DNA from: Nitrospinota bacterium
GTDB lineage: Bacteria; Nitrospinota; Nitrospinia; Nitrospinales; VA-1
NCBI GenBank assembly: GCA_009873655.1
Contig: WAIB01000008.1
Span: 21,655-85,654 of the forward strand
Direction of reading: 5' to 3'
DNA: 64,000 nucleotides
Part shown: positions 10,306 through 20,800 of the stretch, piece by piece
Layout: the number at the start of each line of letters is the position of its first letter
Numbering within the stretch: position 1 is the stretch's first letter
The notes under the pieces: generated by a model
What the model was told of the DNA's origin: nothing
What the model saw: only the letters and a program-made list of their open reading frames with translations
Database searches by the model: none
Position numbers and translations under genes: made by a program

Positions 10306-10770
10306 ATGTGGGTATTTGAATTTTTTCATGTGATCATCGGAATTTTGTGGATAGGGTTGTTATATTTTTTCAACCTGGTTCAAGTCCAATCCATGCCTAA
10401 AATGACCGAGGCAGGTGCCGCAAAACCCTATACACAAATCATTCTACCAAGGGCCTTGTTCTTTTTCCGCCACGCTGCTTTGTGGACCGTCATTACAGGA
10501 ATAGCCTATTACATGGCAGGTCGTGGAACCGTACAAGGCATTCCGAGCGGAGAAATTATGATTGGAATGCTGCTCGGAATCATCATGGCGGGTAACGTCT
10601 GGTTCATCATCTGGCCGAACCAGAAAAAAATCATCGCCGGTGAGCTGGAGGGGGACGCCCTGAATAAAGCCAAAAGAATGGCGTTTCTTGCAAGCCGCAC
10701 CAACGCATGGTTATCCATACCCATGCTGATCGGAATGATCTCCGCAAATCACGGAGGCATCATGTTCTAA
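10306..10770 (+). CDS. integral membrane protein, urate hydroxylase PuuD N-terminal domain-like
   Basis: HVIIGILWIGLLYFFNLVQ start and 4-TM layout with conserved His. Confidence 0.6.
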   Translation: MWVFEFFHVIIGILWIGLLYFFNLVQVQSMPKMTEAGAAKPYTQIILPRALFFFRHAALWTVITGIAYYMAGRGTVQGIPSGEIMIGMLLGIIMAGNVWFIIWPNQKKIIAGELEGDALNKAKRMAFLASRTNAWLSIPMLIGMISANHGGIMF

Positions 10771-10830
10771 CCGGCTAACGCCGGAGGTAATAAGCCAAAG
10801 CGGTTACCTGCAACAAGTAAAAAAGTATTT

Positions 10831-10870
10831 AAAGGGGTTTCACCTATTGTCAAGGGGGTGAAACCCCTTT
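10831..10870. terminator. intrinsic terminator between convergent genes
   Basis: AAAGGGGTTTCACC / GGTGAAACCCCTTT 14-bp stem followed by a T-rich tract. Confidence 0.85.
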
Positions 10871-10906
10871 TTATTTTTCAACTGGTCTTGCAAAGGGATC
10901 AAGGTT

Positions 10907-12127
10907 TTATTCAATCGTCAAAGCTTCCATCGGGTCGAGCTTGGAAGCTTTGATCGCCGGAAACACACCGAAAACAATACCGATCAAGGCACATACCCAG
11001 CTTGCTGTCCAGATCGAATTTTTGTCAAGGAGCAATGTCCAATCCCCCCAATGGGTCAATCCCAATGTCAGTCCGACACCCAGTGCAATGCCTAACCCGC
11101 CTCCTATAATTCCAATGATGAGAGATTCATATAAAAACTGGCGGATGATATCGCGCCGCGTGGCACCCACCGCCCTCCTGATCCCTATCTCTCGGGTTCT
11201 TTCTTTTACCGAGATCAACATCACGGCGAGAATTCCTATTCCTCCTACCAACAGGGATATGGCCGCGACTCCCACAATCAGTTTCGTAAAAAGTTCCGAT
11301 GTTTCGCGTTTCATCTCTTCCAAATCCAGCTGGCTGACCATGGTAAAATCATCTTCCTTTTCATCCTTCAGCTTATGGCTTTCACGAAGAAGTTCACGGA
11401 TTTTTTCTGTTCCAGGCAAAATATTTTCACGGCTGGAGATCTTTACAAATATTCGGCTGACATGAGTTTGATTCACAATGCGGCGCATCAAAGTCGGCAG
11501 GGGAATGAGGATTAAATCATCCTGGTCCAGGCCATTGGTATCTACCCCCTTGGTTTCAAACACACCGATTATTTTGAAAGGAATAAAATGAACTTTAACG
11601 ACCTGCCCCACGGGGTCTTCATCCCCGAACAGGTTTTTAACGGTCGTTTTACCAATCACTGCTACCCGGCTTGCGGTTTTCAGGTCCTTTTCCGTAAACA
11701 TCTCGCCGTCTTCAATTTTGTATCCGCGTATCAAGGGAAAATCGAGGGTGGATCCCGCAATGCTGGTCTCTGAAGTATTGTTATCAAACTTCGCGTTCAT
11801 ACGCCTTTCTTCAAAAGGGGCTACCAGTTCCACCTCATCAATTTCATCCGCTATTCGTTTCGCATCACGGGGTGTAAGAGTAATCACATTTCCCGACAAC
11901 CGCAACCGGCCTCCCCTCCGTTTCATTTCCCCGGCGTTAATGGTAATCATATTTTCACCCATCCCCGCTATCACATCCATAACCTCCTGTTGAGATCCCT
12001 TTCCGGTGGCCACCATGACAATGACCGAAGCGATCCCGATTAAAATTCCCAGCGACGCGAGAAACGTTCGTGTTTTATGGGAAAGGAGCGCCCGGGTGGC
12101 GATCGAAAATGAAGTTAAAAATTTCAT
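10907..12127 (-). CDS. MacB-type ABC transporter permease
   Basis: MacB periplasmic core plus FtsX-like motif REIGIRRAVGATRRDI. Confidence 0.9.
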   Translation of the reverse strand: MKFLTSFSIATRALLSHKTRTFLASLGILIGIASVIVMVATGKGSQQEVMDVIAGMGENMITINAGEMKRRGGRLRLSGNVITLTPRDAKRIADEIDEVELVAPFEERRMNAKFDNNTSETSIAGSTLDFPLIRGYKIEDGEMFTEKDLKTASRVAVIGKTTVKNLFGDEDPVGQVVKVHFIPFKIIGVFETKGVDTNGLDQDDLILIPLPTLMRRIVNQTHVSRIFVKISSRENILPGTEKIRELLRESHKLKDEKEDDFTMVSQLDLEEMKRETSELFTKLIVGVAAISLLVGGIGILAVMLISVKERTREIGIRRAVGATRRDIIRQFLYESLIIGIIGGGLGIALGVGLTLGLTHWGDWTLLLDKNSIWTASWVCALIGIVFGVFPAIKASKLDPMEALTIE

Positions 12128-12135
12128 AATACTAT

Positions 12136-13350
12136 TCAGGAACGAATGGATTCTTCCGGACTCATCAAGGCCGCTTTACGCGCTGGATGGATTCCAAAAA
12201 CCAATCCAATTAATGTACAAAAAACAAATGAAAGCACAAAGGGTTCCCAGGTTACCTGGGTCGGCAAAATATCAAACCGTTTCAGTCCAAATGAAATGCT
12301 CAGTCCCAACCCTATCCCCAAAATACCTCCCAGCAACGAAACGAGAACAGACTCGAATAGAAACTGCAAAGTGATGTCCGATTTCCGTGCGCCAAAGCAA
12401 CGGCGGATCCCAATTTCCCGGACCCGTTCGCGAATGGAAACCAGAAGGATGTTCATGATCACGATTCCACCTACCAGCAGTGAAACGGTCGATATCAAAA
12501 TCAGCATACGGTTCATAGCCTGAGCTGATTCGGTCACCCATTCCATGATTCCTTCGGGTGTGATGAACCGAAAATCATCTTCCGTGAAAATGGAAAGATT
12601 ATGATTCCGCCGTAAAACCTGTCTCACCGCTTCCATGGTTTCGGGAACCTGGGAAGCATCCAAAGTAACAACTTTGATGCTGTGCAGATGAGTCTCACGG
12701 GTCAATCGAGCCATGGATGTGGTCAGGGGAATCAAGGCACGGTCATCAGGATCGTAACCGCTCTCCGTCAATCCCTTTTCCTGAAGCAAGCCAATGACTT
12801 CATAGTAATTATTCTGCAACCGGATCATTTTACCGATGGGATCTTCTGTTTCCTTGAATAATTTCCGTGCAGGTGTCGCACCGAGCACCACTACCTTCTT
12901 TTTTCGATCCAGATCGTTATCAGACAGGAACACTCCATCCACTACATGCCACCCACGCGCCCGCTGCCAGTCGGGAGTGACGCCATAGACCCGGGTACTT
13001 GTAAATTCTTTTTTGTTGATGACCTGCATCCGTTTTCTCTGCCTCGGAACCACGAGTCTGACCGTCGGCAGCGCAAGCAGGTCTTCCGCATCCTGCAGCG
13101 ACATGCTGGTGATGTTTTTAGATCGGGTGAAAAACATTTTTCCCGAACCAGCAATTACCGAGAACGATTCAGGCCCAAACCCAAGATTCGCAATTCTGTT
13201 CAGCACCTTTACCTTAATTCCAAAACCAATCGCCACAATAACCGTGAGGGAGGAAATGCCTATCATGACGCCGATGGTCATGAGCAGGGTGTTCCCACGA
13301 TTGAGTTTCAACCCTCGCAAAGCCTGTCGAAAATTTTTGAAAATTCTCAT
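12136..13350 (-). CDS. MacB-type ABC transporter permease (second paralog)
   Basis: REIGIRRCFGARKSDI; same architecture as the downstream gene. Confidence 0.9.
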   Translation of the reverse strand: MRIFKNFRQALRGLKLNRGNTLLMTIGVMIGISSLTVIVAIGFGIKVKVLNRIANLGFGPESFSVIAGSGKMFFTRSKNITSMSLQDAEDLLALPTVRLVVPRQRKRMQVINKKEFTSTRVYGVTPDWQRARGWHVVDGVFLSDNDLDRKKKVVVLGATPARKLFKETEDPIGKMIRLQNNYYEVIGLLQEKGLTESGYDPDDRALIPLTTSMARLTRETHLHSIKVVTLDASQVPETMEAVRQVLRRNHNLSIFTEDDFRFITPEGIMEWVTESAQAMNRMLILISTVSLLVGGIVIMNILLVSIRERVREIGIRRCFGARKSDITLQFLFESVLVSLLGGILGIGLGLSISFGLKRFDILPTQVTWEPFVLSFVFCTLIGLVFGIHPARKAALMSPEESIRS

Positions 13351-14069
13351 TTTGGATTTTCAGATAAACTTGAGGAACCCGCGGGGGACTGACTCGCCGT
13401 ATCCGAAGCAATCTCTCCATCGCGAATTGAAATGATGCGATCGGCGTGCTCCGCCACATCCGAGTCATGGGTAATCAGCACCACTGTTTTTCCATCCGCC
13501 ACGAGTTTGTCGAAAGTTTTCATTGTTTCGATTCCGTTTCTGGAATCAAGGTTACCCGTAGGCTCGTCAGCAAGAATGATGGGGGGATTGTTTATCAGGG
13601 ACCGGGCAATGGTCACTCTTTGCTGTTCTCCACCGGAAAGTTGGCCCGGTGTATGATGCAGTCGATGTTCCAATCCAACCTTGGCGAGGACTTCTCGTGC
13701 CCGGTCTTTTATGTTGGATGGGGTTTTTCGTGAATACACGAGAGGAAGGACCACATTATCCAAGGCTGTCACTCCCGGCAGCAGGTGAAAAGCCTGGAAC
13801 ACAAAACCGATTTTCTCATTTCGGACCCGTGAAAGTTTCCAGTCGCTCAGCCTTCCCACTTCTTCTCCGTCAAGGAAGTACTCGCCGCTGGTGGGTTGTG
13901 AGAGGCACCCTGCTATCGCCATTAGCGTGCTTTTACCAGCACCGGAAGGCCCAATGATACTTACATAATCTCCTTCGTTGATGCGAAGCGTGATGTTTTT
14001 TAAAACCTGTGTCTCAAAACCAATATTCCGGTAGCTCTTGCAAATGGAATTCATTTCAATGAGACTCAC
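13347..14069 (-). CDS. ABC transporter ATP-binding protein (MacB/LolD type)
   Basis: Walker A GPSGAGKST, LSGGEQQR signature, ILADEPTGNLD. Confidence 0.95.
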   Translation of the reverse strand: MSLIEMNSICKSYRNIGFETQVLKNITLRINEGDYVSIIGPSGAGKSTLMAIAGCLSQPTSGEYFLDGEEVGRLSDWKLSRVRNEKIGFVFQAFHLLPGVTALDNVVLPLVYSRKTPSNIKDRAREVLAKVGLEHRLHHTPGQLSGGEQQRVTIARSLINNPPIILADEPTGNLDSRNGIETMKTFDKLVADGKTVVLITHDSDVAEHADRIISIRDGEIASDTASQSPAGSSSLSENPK

Positions 14070-15361
14070 CGCCGCCTTCTCCTCTTTTTCTCTTTGGATA
14101 TTGGTTTGTTGGGAATCCCGACCTGCTCGCCTTCCTTCAGTCCGGATTTTACCTCGATAACTTTACCATCCCTCCACCCCAACTCAATGGGCCTGTCTAC
14201 CAGTTTACCGTCAACCTCCATAACGGTAAAAGTTTTCTTACCATCTCTTTTGACGGCCGCCTTGGGAATTGTCAAAACATTTTTCCGGGTTCCAGTGGTT
14301 ACAACCACATTCGCGGTCATTTCCGGACGTAACTGGGAAATGTTTTTCCTTTCAATATCAAGGATGACTTCATAATTCACCACATTGTCTTTAATAACCG
14401 CTTTCGGACGGATTTCACGGACCTTTCCCTTAAAAAATTTTTCCGAATACGTATCCACCGTAAACAGGGCTTTCTGCCCCACCTTTATTCTTCCAATATC
14501 CGTTTCATCCACATAAACCGTGACCTCCAGTTTTCTAAGGTCAATCAGGGTTACAAAGGTAGGAGCATTGAGACTGGCCACCACGGTTTCTCCTTCCTGT
14601 GTCGAAACAAAAGCGACAATGCCATCTATGGGAGCGGCGATGGTTGCATAGGATAGCTGAATATCTTCTACCTCAAGGTTGGCACGTGCCCGGTCGACCA
14701 TTGCCTGTGCCAATCGGCTGTCATTTTCCAACTGGCTCTCTTTGAGTTTGATTTCTTCCCGGGCAAGGTTGATTTGCGCTTTTAAAACATCCAGCCGTTC
14801 TTCTGCCTGTTCCACAGCGGTATCCGCTATAAATCCTTTTTTATTAAGCTTGAGGTTTCTCTCCAGCGTTTTCCCCGCGAGTTTGAGTTGCACCTTCAAT
14901 TCTTCGAGCTCGGCCTTGGCTTTATTTATTTCAAGGGGACCTTCAGCAAGAATTTTTTCGAGCTTTGCTTTTTCTGCATCGAGATCCGCCTGGAACCGTG
15001 CGACTCGTGAAATCAAATCTTTGTGTTCGATGATGGCAATGATTTCACCGGCCCGGATGAAATCACCGATCTTTACCAGGAGGTTTTTAACCTGGCCGGA
15101 AATGCGGGCACCGATTTTTACCTCGGCACCCGTCTTGAGGGTGACGGTGCCCGTAGCCAAAACTTTCTGATAGACGTTTTGCCGGGTAACCGGTTTGAAT
15201 TGGAAATCCTTTGCTTTGGGCTTTTCGGGCGCTTTCCCAAAAATCATCGCCTTGATCGTTTTCTCGACCGGGGCGAGCATCCCTTCCTGCCAAAGCCAGT
15301 TAACTCCAGCTGCAAGAATGGCCAACAACAAGAGATTCCGGAGTGTTCCCGAAATCTTCAT
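14066..15361 (-). CDS. HlyD/MacA-type efflux periplasmic adaptor
   Basis: Lipoyl/barrel-sandwich and coiled-coil layout; start moved from 15442 to the Met before KISGTLRNLLLLAIL. Confidence 0.9.
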   Translation of the reverse strand: MKISGTLRNLLLLAILAAGVNWLWQEGMLAPVEKTIKAMIFGKAPEKPKAKDFQFKPVTRQNVYQKVLATGTVTLKTGAEVKIGARISGQVKNLLVKIGDFIRAGEIIAIIEHKDLISRVARFQADLDAEKAKLEKILAEGPLEINKAKAELEELKVQLKLAGKTLERNLKLNKKGFIADTAVEQAEERLDVLKAQINLAREEIKLKESQLENDSRLAQAMVDRARANLEVEDIQLSYATIAAPIDGIVAFVSTQEGETVVASLNAPTFVTLIDLRKLEVTVYVDETDIGRIKVGQKALFTVDTYSEKFFKGKVREIRPKAVIKDNVVNYEVILDIERKNISQLRPEMTANVVVTTGTRKNVLTIPKAAVKRDGKKTFTVMEVDGKLVDRPIELGWRDGKVIEVKSGLKEGEQVGIPNKPISKEKKRRRRR

Positions 15362-15440
15362 AAATAAACTCTTTCCGTTTAAGGTGTAAGGACTGATTTT
15401 ATCACAGGAAAAAAGGAAAAAAACCGCCCCTGAAAACCAC

Positions 15441-15464
15441 AAAAAAGCGTTCCAAACGGAACGC
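15441..15464 (-). terminator. terminator-like hairpin upstream of the efflux operon
   Basis: GCGTTCC-4 nt-GGAACGC stem followed by T6 on the minus strand. Confidence 0.55.
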
Positions 15465-15569
15465 CCAATATCTACGTCAAAAAATGGCTAAGCATGCTAA
15501 ACTAAAGGAATTATCCTACTATGAAAAATCGGCAAAACCACTGATAACTTGAGCTTTAACGTCTCTGAA

Positions 15570-18500
15570 ATGGAAAATAATCGACCCCGGAATTCAAAAA
15601 CGGTCAAAACCTTCCTCAAATGGGGATCAATGGCCGTATTTGCGGGCATTTTGGTCCTGGCGGTTGTTCTGGCAACCATCGATCTGGATGAGGCCAAAAA
15701 CACCCTGATCGAAAAGGTTTCCGCCGAAACCGGAATGAAAATTCAGATAGATTCGATTGGATTTGGGTTTGCGCACGGTTTGGGACTCAAATGCAGCGGC
15801 GTAAAAGTAGCCACCCCCGAAGGGGAAACTTATGCGGTAAACCAATTGCACCTCCTCGCAGAATGGGCCCCGCTCCTTTCGGGTGAATTCAAAATAAACA
15901 GCGCCGCCCTGGATGGCCCCAAACTCACTCTCAAATTGCCGGACAAAACCAAAAAAGAACCTGACAGCGATAAAGAAACCGGAGATTCCAAACCCGGTTC
16001 ACCCAGCCCGGTTCAATCGGCTCAAGAGAAATTAAAAGAATCCCAACTCTCTGTGAAAAATTTTCAAATTTCAGACGGGCAGATAACTTTAATCCATCCC
16101 GGAAAACAAAAACCCCTGCTGGCAAATCTTGACCTGAGCCTGCAGCTCGATGAGGTGAGTTCAAACCAGTTGGATGTGGTGGTGGATTCCCTGAAAATCA
16201 GCACCGGAGGAATTTCTCTGGAAGGAAAAGCAAAAGGCGAAAACCTGAAAGCAAATGAGGGGCAATTGTCCTTCGATCTGGAGACCCACTCCTTTGGTCT
16301 GGACGACCTCAAACCTGTGCTGGCGTTCTTTTCTCAAACAGAAGCTCTGGCAAAAATCAACGAACTTGAAATCAATGACCTGTCCATTTCCGGGAACGCG
16401 CCTCTGGCCGCCCTTAAAAAACCCGAGAACCTGTTACAGCAGTCCAGCGGGCAGCTTGACTTCAATATAAAAAAGGTTTCATTGACAGGCGCCAACCCCT
16501 TGCGAATCGAACCTCTTGAAGGAAAAGGAAAATGGTCTCAAGGTGTTTTCGAGCCGGATATCCAGGGAACAGCTTTGGGAAGCGAATTCGGAGTAAAAGG
16601 AAAACTCACGCCTCAAAAAATCAACACCGACATCCATTGGAAAGAGTTGAACATAAATCAACTGCCCTTACCCAAAGTCGAGAGCTGGAATCCCACAGCC
16701 GGAATTGTTTCAGGGAAATTAAATTTAGAGGGTCCCCTTCCTGAACCGGAAAAACCCTTGCCGGAGAAACTAAAGGGAAAACTGGATTTCCATTTTAAGG
16801 AACTGGTGCTGGCAAACGGGTCGGAAAAAATCTCCCTGCCCAGACTGGAAGGAAGCGGAAACTACAAAGGGAACCAACTCGACTATCAACTGTCAGGTGA
16901 TATTTTTGAAGGAAGCTTCAAATCCAACGGCAAGGTAAAAAATTTTAAAAAGCCCGACCTTGACAGCCAACTGGAGTACTCGAATTTAAATTTGAGCAAA
17001 ATCACCCTGCTCAAACCGGGGATAGGGATTCCCACCCGGGGAAAAGCATCCGGCACTTTAAAACTGCAAGGCCTCATTCCGGAAAATGGAAACCTGGACA
17101 GCTTGAAAATAAAAACCTCCTTTGATGTAGCCAACCTGTCCGTGCCAATGGAACACAACCGGAAAATGTTCCCGTTGGAAATTCCCAGCCTGAAAGGCAC
17201 CGCCGACCTCAATCAAAACAAACTGGCCCATGACATCAACGCCAATATGCTGGGAGGCAGCATCGAGGCCACGGGAGAAATCAACATCGGCAAGAGAAAA
17301 TCCGCGGACACCACCATTAAACTGAAAACCATAGACCTGTCTTCTCTCGACCAGTTCATTCCATCTGCGTCCGGAACTATTTCAGGAAATATCAAACTCA
17401 ATGGACCTTTACCCGAAGGGCGAGGCAAACTGCCTGAAAATCTGAAAATAGATACGGTTTTCGATTTGGAAAATTTAAGGTTGCCGGTAGAAGTCGCAGA
17501 AAAAACCGTCAACGCTGAAATCAGTAAAATAAATGGAACCGCCTCGCTCAACCGAAATAATTTAAACCACAACATCAAGGCGAAACTGTTAGGCGGAAAT
17601 GTTGCCGCCAAAGGAAATGTCTCACTCAATAAAACGGGTGGACCCCGGGCCGTAGATAGCAATATTCAACTGGAACATATCGACCTGGCCTGGGTGCAAA
17701 GGTTGAAAAAAGGCGACTGGATTCCCACCTCCGGAAAACTCACTGGGAACCTGAAATTGAAAGGACCCCTGCCGGAAGAGAAAGACTCTCCCGTAAACCT
17801 TCGGGCCGCGGGAACGATCACCGCCAGTGAACTTGCATTGGGAACAGGTGAAAAAAAGAACGCCATCAAAACAGCAAAACTGACTCTTCAAGACAGTTCG
17901 AAAGAACTCACCCAGGCCCTGGTCGAGCTGGATCAATTTCAAACCGCTGGCTTGCAGTTTGAAAAAATCCAGACCAAGTTCAAGATCAAACCAAAACAGA
18001 TCGACCTCACCGAAGGCCGGGTATTTCCCAAAAACGGACAACTGAAACTCGCGGGAAGTTTCCTGCCCCTGTCAGGTGCCTATCGATTGCGGTTCAAAGG
18101 AGACAAGTTAAAGGTGGAAGATTTTATAAAAAAACTTGCGGGCCCGTTAAAACTGCAGGGAAATCTCAATGGCAAATTACCCGAACAATCAAATGGGTTC
18201 CCGGACATTGCCAGAGGGTTGAACGGAAAAGTAAATATCCGTTTGCACGATGGCACCCTGCCCGAGCTGGAGTCGGTGCAAACCGTCCTCACTATTTTAA
18301 ATCCCACAACCGCCCTCGACACAAAGAAGGCGGGACTGAACTACGATTCCTTAGGAGGAGATTTTAAAATCACCAAAGGACTGGTTTTTACCGACAATTT
18401 TGAAATGAAAAGCCCCCAATTGAACCTTGATGTTGTCGGCGAAGCGGATTTAGGAACCGACACCGTCAACGCGCAAGTCAAGGCCATGCCGTTACAGATG

Positions 18501-18704
18501 CTGGATAAAACCATCAAGGCCATTCCCCTTCTGGGAAAAATTTTGACGGGCGGAAAAAAAGGCGGAGTGATCGAAACCTATTTTAAAGTGGATGGAAAAC
18601 TGAGCGAACCCAAAGTCACCGCCCAGCCACACAAAGGATTGATTGAAAAACCGGGAAATATGTTGAGGGAAATCATCAAAATTCCCGGGAACCTTTCGAA
18701 ATAA
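15570..18704 (+). CDS. AsmA-family protein with internal repeats
   Basis: N-terminal TM, AsmA-like repeats, C-terminal AsmA_2-like region (VNAQVKAMPLQMLDKTIKAIPLLGKILTGGKKGGVIETYFKVDG). Confidence 0.85.
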   Translation: MENNRPRNSKTVKTFLKWGSMAVFAGILVLAVVLATIDLDEAKNTLIEKVSAETGMKIQIDSIGFGFAHGLGLKCSGVKVATPEGETYAVNQLHLLAEWAPLLSGEFKINSAALDGPKLTLKLPDKTKKEPDSDKETGDSKPGSPSPVQSAQEKLKESQLSVKNFQISDGQITLIHPGKQKPLLANLDLSLQLDEVSSNQLDVVVDSLKISTGGISLEGKAKGENLKANEGQLSFDLETHSFGLDDLKPVLAFFSQTEALAKINELEINDLSISGNAPLAALKKPENLLQQSSGQLDFNIKKVSLTGANPLRIEPLEGKGKWSQGVFEPDIQGTALGSEFGVKGKLTPQKINTDIHWKELNINQLPLPKVESWNPTAGIVSGKLNLEGPLPEPEKPLPEKLKGKLDFHFKELVLANGSEKISLPRLEGSGNYKGNQLDYQLSGDIFEGSFKSNGKVKNFKKPDLDSQLEYSNLNLSKITLLKPGIGIPTRGKASGTLKLQGLIPENGNLDSLKIKTSFDVANLSVPMEHNRKMFPLEIPSLKGTADLNQNKLAHDINANMLGGSIEATGEINIGKRKSADTTIKLKTIDLSSLDQFIPSASGTISGNIKLNGPLPEGRGKLPENLKIDTVFDLENLRLPVEVAEKTVNAEISKINGTASLNRNNLNHNIKAKLLGGNVAAKGNVSLNKTGGPRAVDSNIQLEHIDLAWVQRLKKGDWIPTSGKLTGNLKLKGPLPEEKDSPVNLRAAGTITASELALGTGEKKNAIKTAKLTLQDSSKELTQALVELDQFQTAGLQFEKIQTKFKIKPKQIDLTEGRVFPKNGQLKLAGSFLPLSGAYRLRFKGDKLKVEDFIKKLAGPLKLQGNLNGKLPEQSNGFPDIARGLNGKVNIRLHDGTLPELESVQTVLTILNPTTALDTKKAGLNYDSLGGDFKITKGLVFTDNFEMKSPQLNLDVVGEADLGTDTVNAQVKAMPLQMLDKTIKAIPLLGKILTGGKKGGVIETYFKVDGKLSEPKVTAQPHKGLIEKPGNMLREIIKIPGNLSK

Positions 18705-18795
18705 TTTTTCAGAAAAGGTTCATCGTTTTGCCAGGAATCCAGTGTGAACCCGACTGAATTGTGAAAATTCGGGAACTAAAAAAAAGGCGGGTCAA

Positions 18796-19209
18796 ATGCG
18801 AAAAACAGTTTTATGCATCATTGTGCTGGTTTTAATTTCATCTCCCCTCTTCGCGGAAGAGCAGCCCCTCCCATTACCAACGCGGGACGCATTGAACGCG
18901 GAGGCCACCCTTCACCACAACAAAGGCATCGAAAGCTTCAACCAGGCAAATTACAAGGAAGCCTACGGACATTTTCGGAATGTTTTAAAAATCGCCCCTT
19001 CTGCGGAAAGCTATTTTAACGGGGCCTTAAGCCTTCACAAATGGGGGTATCCCAAAGAGGCCGCGAGCTTTTTTTACTACGCGAAAAAATACGCCAAAGG
19101 CAATGCAAAAATCCTCCAGTCGAATCTGACAAACCAGTTACCCAAACAACCCCAACCCCGAAGACGGGCTCCCGTGCCGCAGCCTCCCTTACTGAGTGAA
19201 GGCTCCTAA
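18796..19209 (+). CDS. secreted TPR-like protein
   Basis: Signal peptide and TPR-like AxxHxxKGIESFNQANYKEAYGHFRNVL. Confidence 0.6.
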   Translation: MRKTVLCIIVLVLISSPLFAEEQPLPLPTRDALNAEATLHHNKGIESFNQANYKEAYGHFRNVLKIAPSAESYFNGALSLHKWGYPKEAASFFYYAKKYAKGNAKILQSNLTNQLPKQPQPRRRAPVPQPPLLSEGS

Positions 19210-19307
19210 CTACTGGCCGTAGGGGCAAAAAAACCACTCGGCGTGGGGCCAATAAAAATCTACTAGCCGTAGGGGCAATTAAACCCACTAGCCGGGGGAG
19301 CAAAACT
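19210..19307 (+). repeat. four degenerate ~24-26 nt tandem units (consensus CYACTAGCCGTAGGGGCAAWWAAA)
   Basis: Units start at 19210, 19234, 19260 and 19285; related units on the minus strand at 25557-25608. Confidence 0.8.
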
Positions 19308-19350
19308 TTTCTGCAAAAAAATTAATTTCCCCAACAAAGGATGCTTCACC

Positions 19351-19480
19351 ACCCCTCATCCCAACCTTCTCCCTCCAGGGGAGAAGGAACTTTTTGCTTC
19401 CTCTCCCCTTGAGGTGGACGTGATATTTTTCCAAAAAAACTCCTCTCCCCTCCGAGGGAGAGGATTGAGGTGAGGGGGAT
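19351..19480. repeat. imperfect inverted repeat element (CCCTCA..CCTTCTCCC..GAGAAGG..CCTCTCCCC..GGGAGAGG..TGAGGGG)
   Basis: Internal palindromes; related element at 31054-31133. Confidence 0.75.
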
Positions 19481-19654
19481 TGAATTGAGGGGGACAGCTT
19501 TTAACCGATTCAACTTCCTTCCCGTTACAAGTTCGAGCATTCATCACTTTCTCCTTCTTTTCATAGCAACCCCTCTTCTTTAATTACAGAATAGTGTTGC
19601 GTTCACCGATTGAACTCGCAGACGAAGGCAGATATTGATCGCCGGTAAATTTGT

Positions 19655-20800
19655 TCAGGGAAATTGGGGTTTGAGCGCGGTATCCAGGAATTTTTGACCC
19701 GCCAGTTGGGACTCCCCCGCCATTTGGAGTAAAGCCGCTAACCGTTTGTCGAATTCTTCCATCGTACAGTCATCGCCGGTCAGGGTGATATGCCCCACCT
19801 TGCGTTTGGGTTTTTCTGCCTTGCCATAAAAATGAGGTGTCGCGCCGGGAACCGCCCGGATCTGATTTTCATCGGGCAAACGGCTTATCAAATTCACCAT
19901 CGCCGCGGGATTCTCCGATTGCGAACTGCCTAATGGAAGGCCGCAAACAGCTCTTAGATGATTCTCGAACTGGGAAGTCTGCGCGCCTTCGATCGTCCAG
20001 TGGCCGGTATTGTGAACGCGCGGCGCAAACTCGTTGGCAAACAGTTGGTCTTCCACCTGAAAAAGTTCGAGAGCCAGGACCCCGACGTAATTGAAATCCT
20101 CAAGGATTTTTCTTATCGTCGCGTTGGCCTGATCCTGAACCGGGTCGTTCAAACGGTTTATCGACAGGCGAAGGATGCCCTCCCGATGGTGGTTTTCAGT
20201 GATGGGGTAAAAGAAGGTTTCCCCCTTTTGGTCGCGAACCGCGATGACAGAAACTTCCCGTTGAAAAGCCACCTTGGATTCGACGATGCAGGGACGTTTA
20301 CCCAGTTGTTCCCACGCTTCGGGGAGATCGGTTTCCTTTTTCAGCACGGCCTGGCCTTTGCCGTCGTAACCCTGGGTACGGGTCTTGAGGATGGCGGGCA
20401 GGCCCATGCCTTTCATAACTGCGGTCAATTCTTCCAGGGTGTTAACGGGAGCGAATTCAGCGGTAGGGATGTCCAGCGAGCGAAAACAGTTTTTTTCTGA
20501 TAAACGGTCCCGTGCCACTGCCAAAGCCGATGAAGAAGGATGAAGCGCAACCTGTTGTTCAAGAGACTCCACCACCTGCAACGGAACGTTTTCAAATTCG
20601 TAAGTCACCACGTCGGCCCACTCTGTAAGTTCCTTGTGTGCAACGGGGTCGTCATAGGGAGCGTTGAGATGTTTTCCCAAAGAAGCGGCGCAGGCGTTTT
20701 GGTCGGGACAAAGAAACATGAAGTCCAGCCCGAGAGGCCGGCCCGCCTGGGCCATCATGCGGGCGAGTTGACCGCCGCCGAGTACGCCGATATTTTTCAT
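19655..20800 (-). CDS. purK: 5-(carboxyamino)imidazole ribonucleotide synthase
   Basis: [58 protein letters not shown]. Confidence 0.95.
   Translation of the reverse strand: MKNIGVLGGGQLARMMAQAGRPLGLDFMFLCPDQNACAASLGKHLNAPYDDPVAHKELTEWADVVTYEFENVPLQVVESLEQQVALHPSSSALAVARDRLSEKNCFRSLDIPTAEFAPVNTLEELTAVMKGMGLPAILKTRTQGYDGKGQAVLKKETDLPEAWEQLGKRPCIVESKVAFQREVSVIAVRDQKGETFFYPITENHHREGILRLSINRLNDPVQDQANATIRKILEDFNYVGVLALELFQVEDQLFANEFAPRVHNTGHWTIEGAQTSQFENHLRAVCGLPLGSSQSENPAAMVNLISRLPDENQIRAVPGATPHFYGKAEKPKRKVGHITLTGDDCTMEEFDKRLAALLQMAGESQLAGQKFLDTALKPQFP

Noticed and set aside
14679-15170. 163-aa ORF antisense to the efflux adaptor
   Set aside because: Ser-rich antisense shadow ORF with no known motif
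19210-19307. Possible CRISPR array
   Set aside because: Units are contiguous (24-26 nt) with no unique spacers and no cas genes nearby
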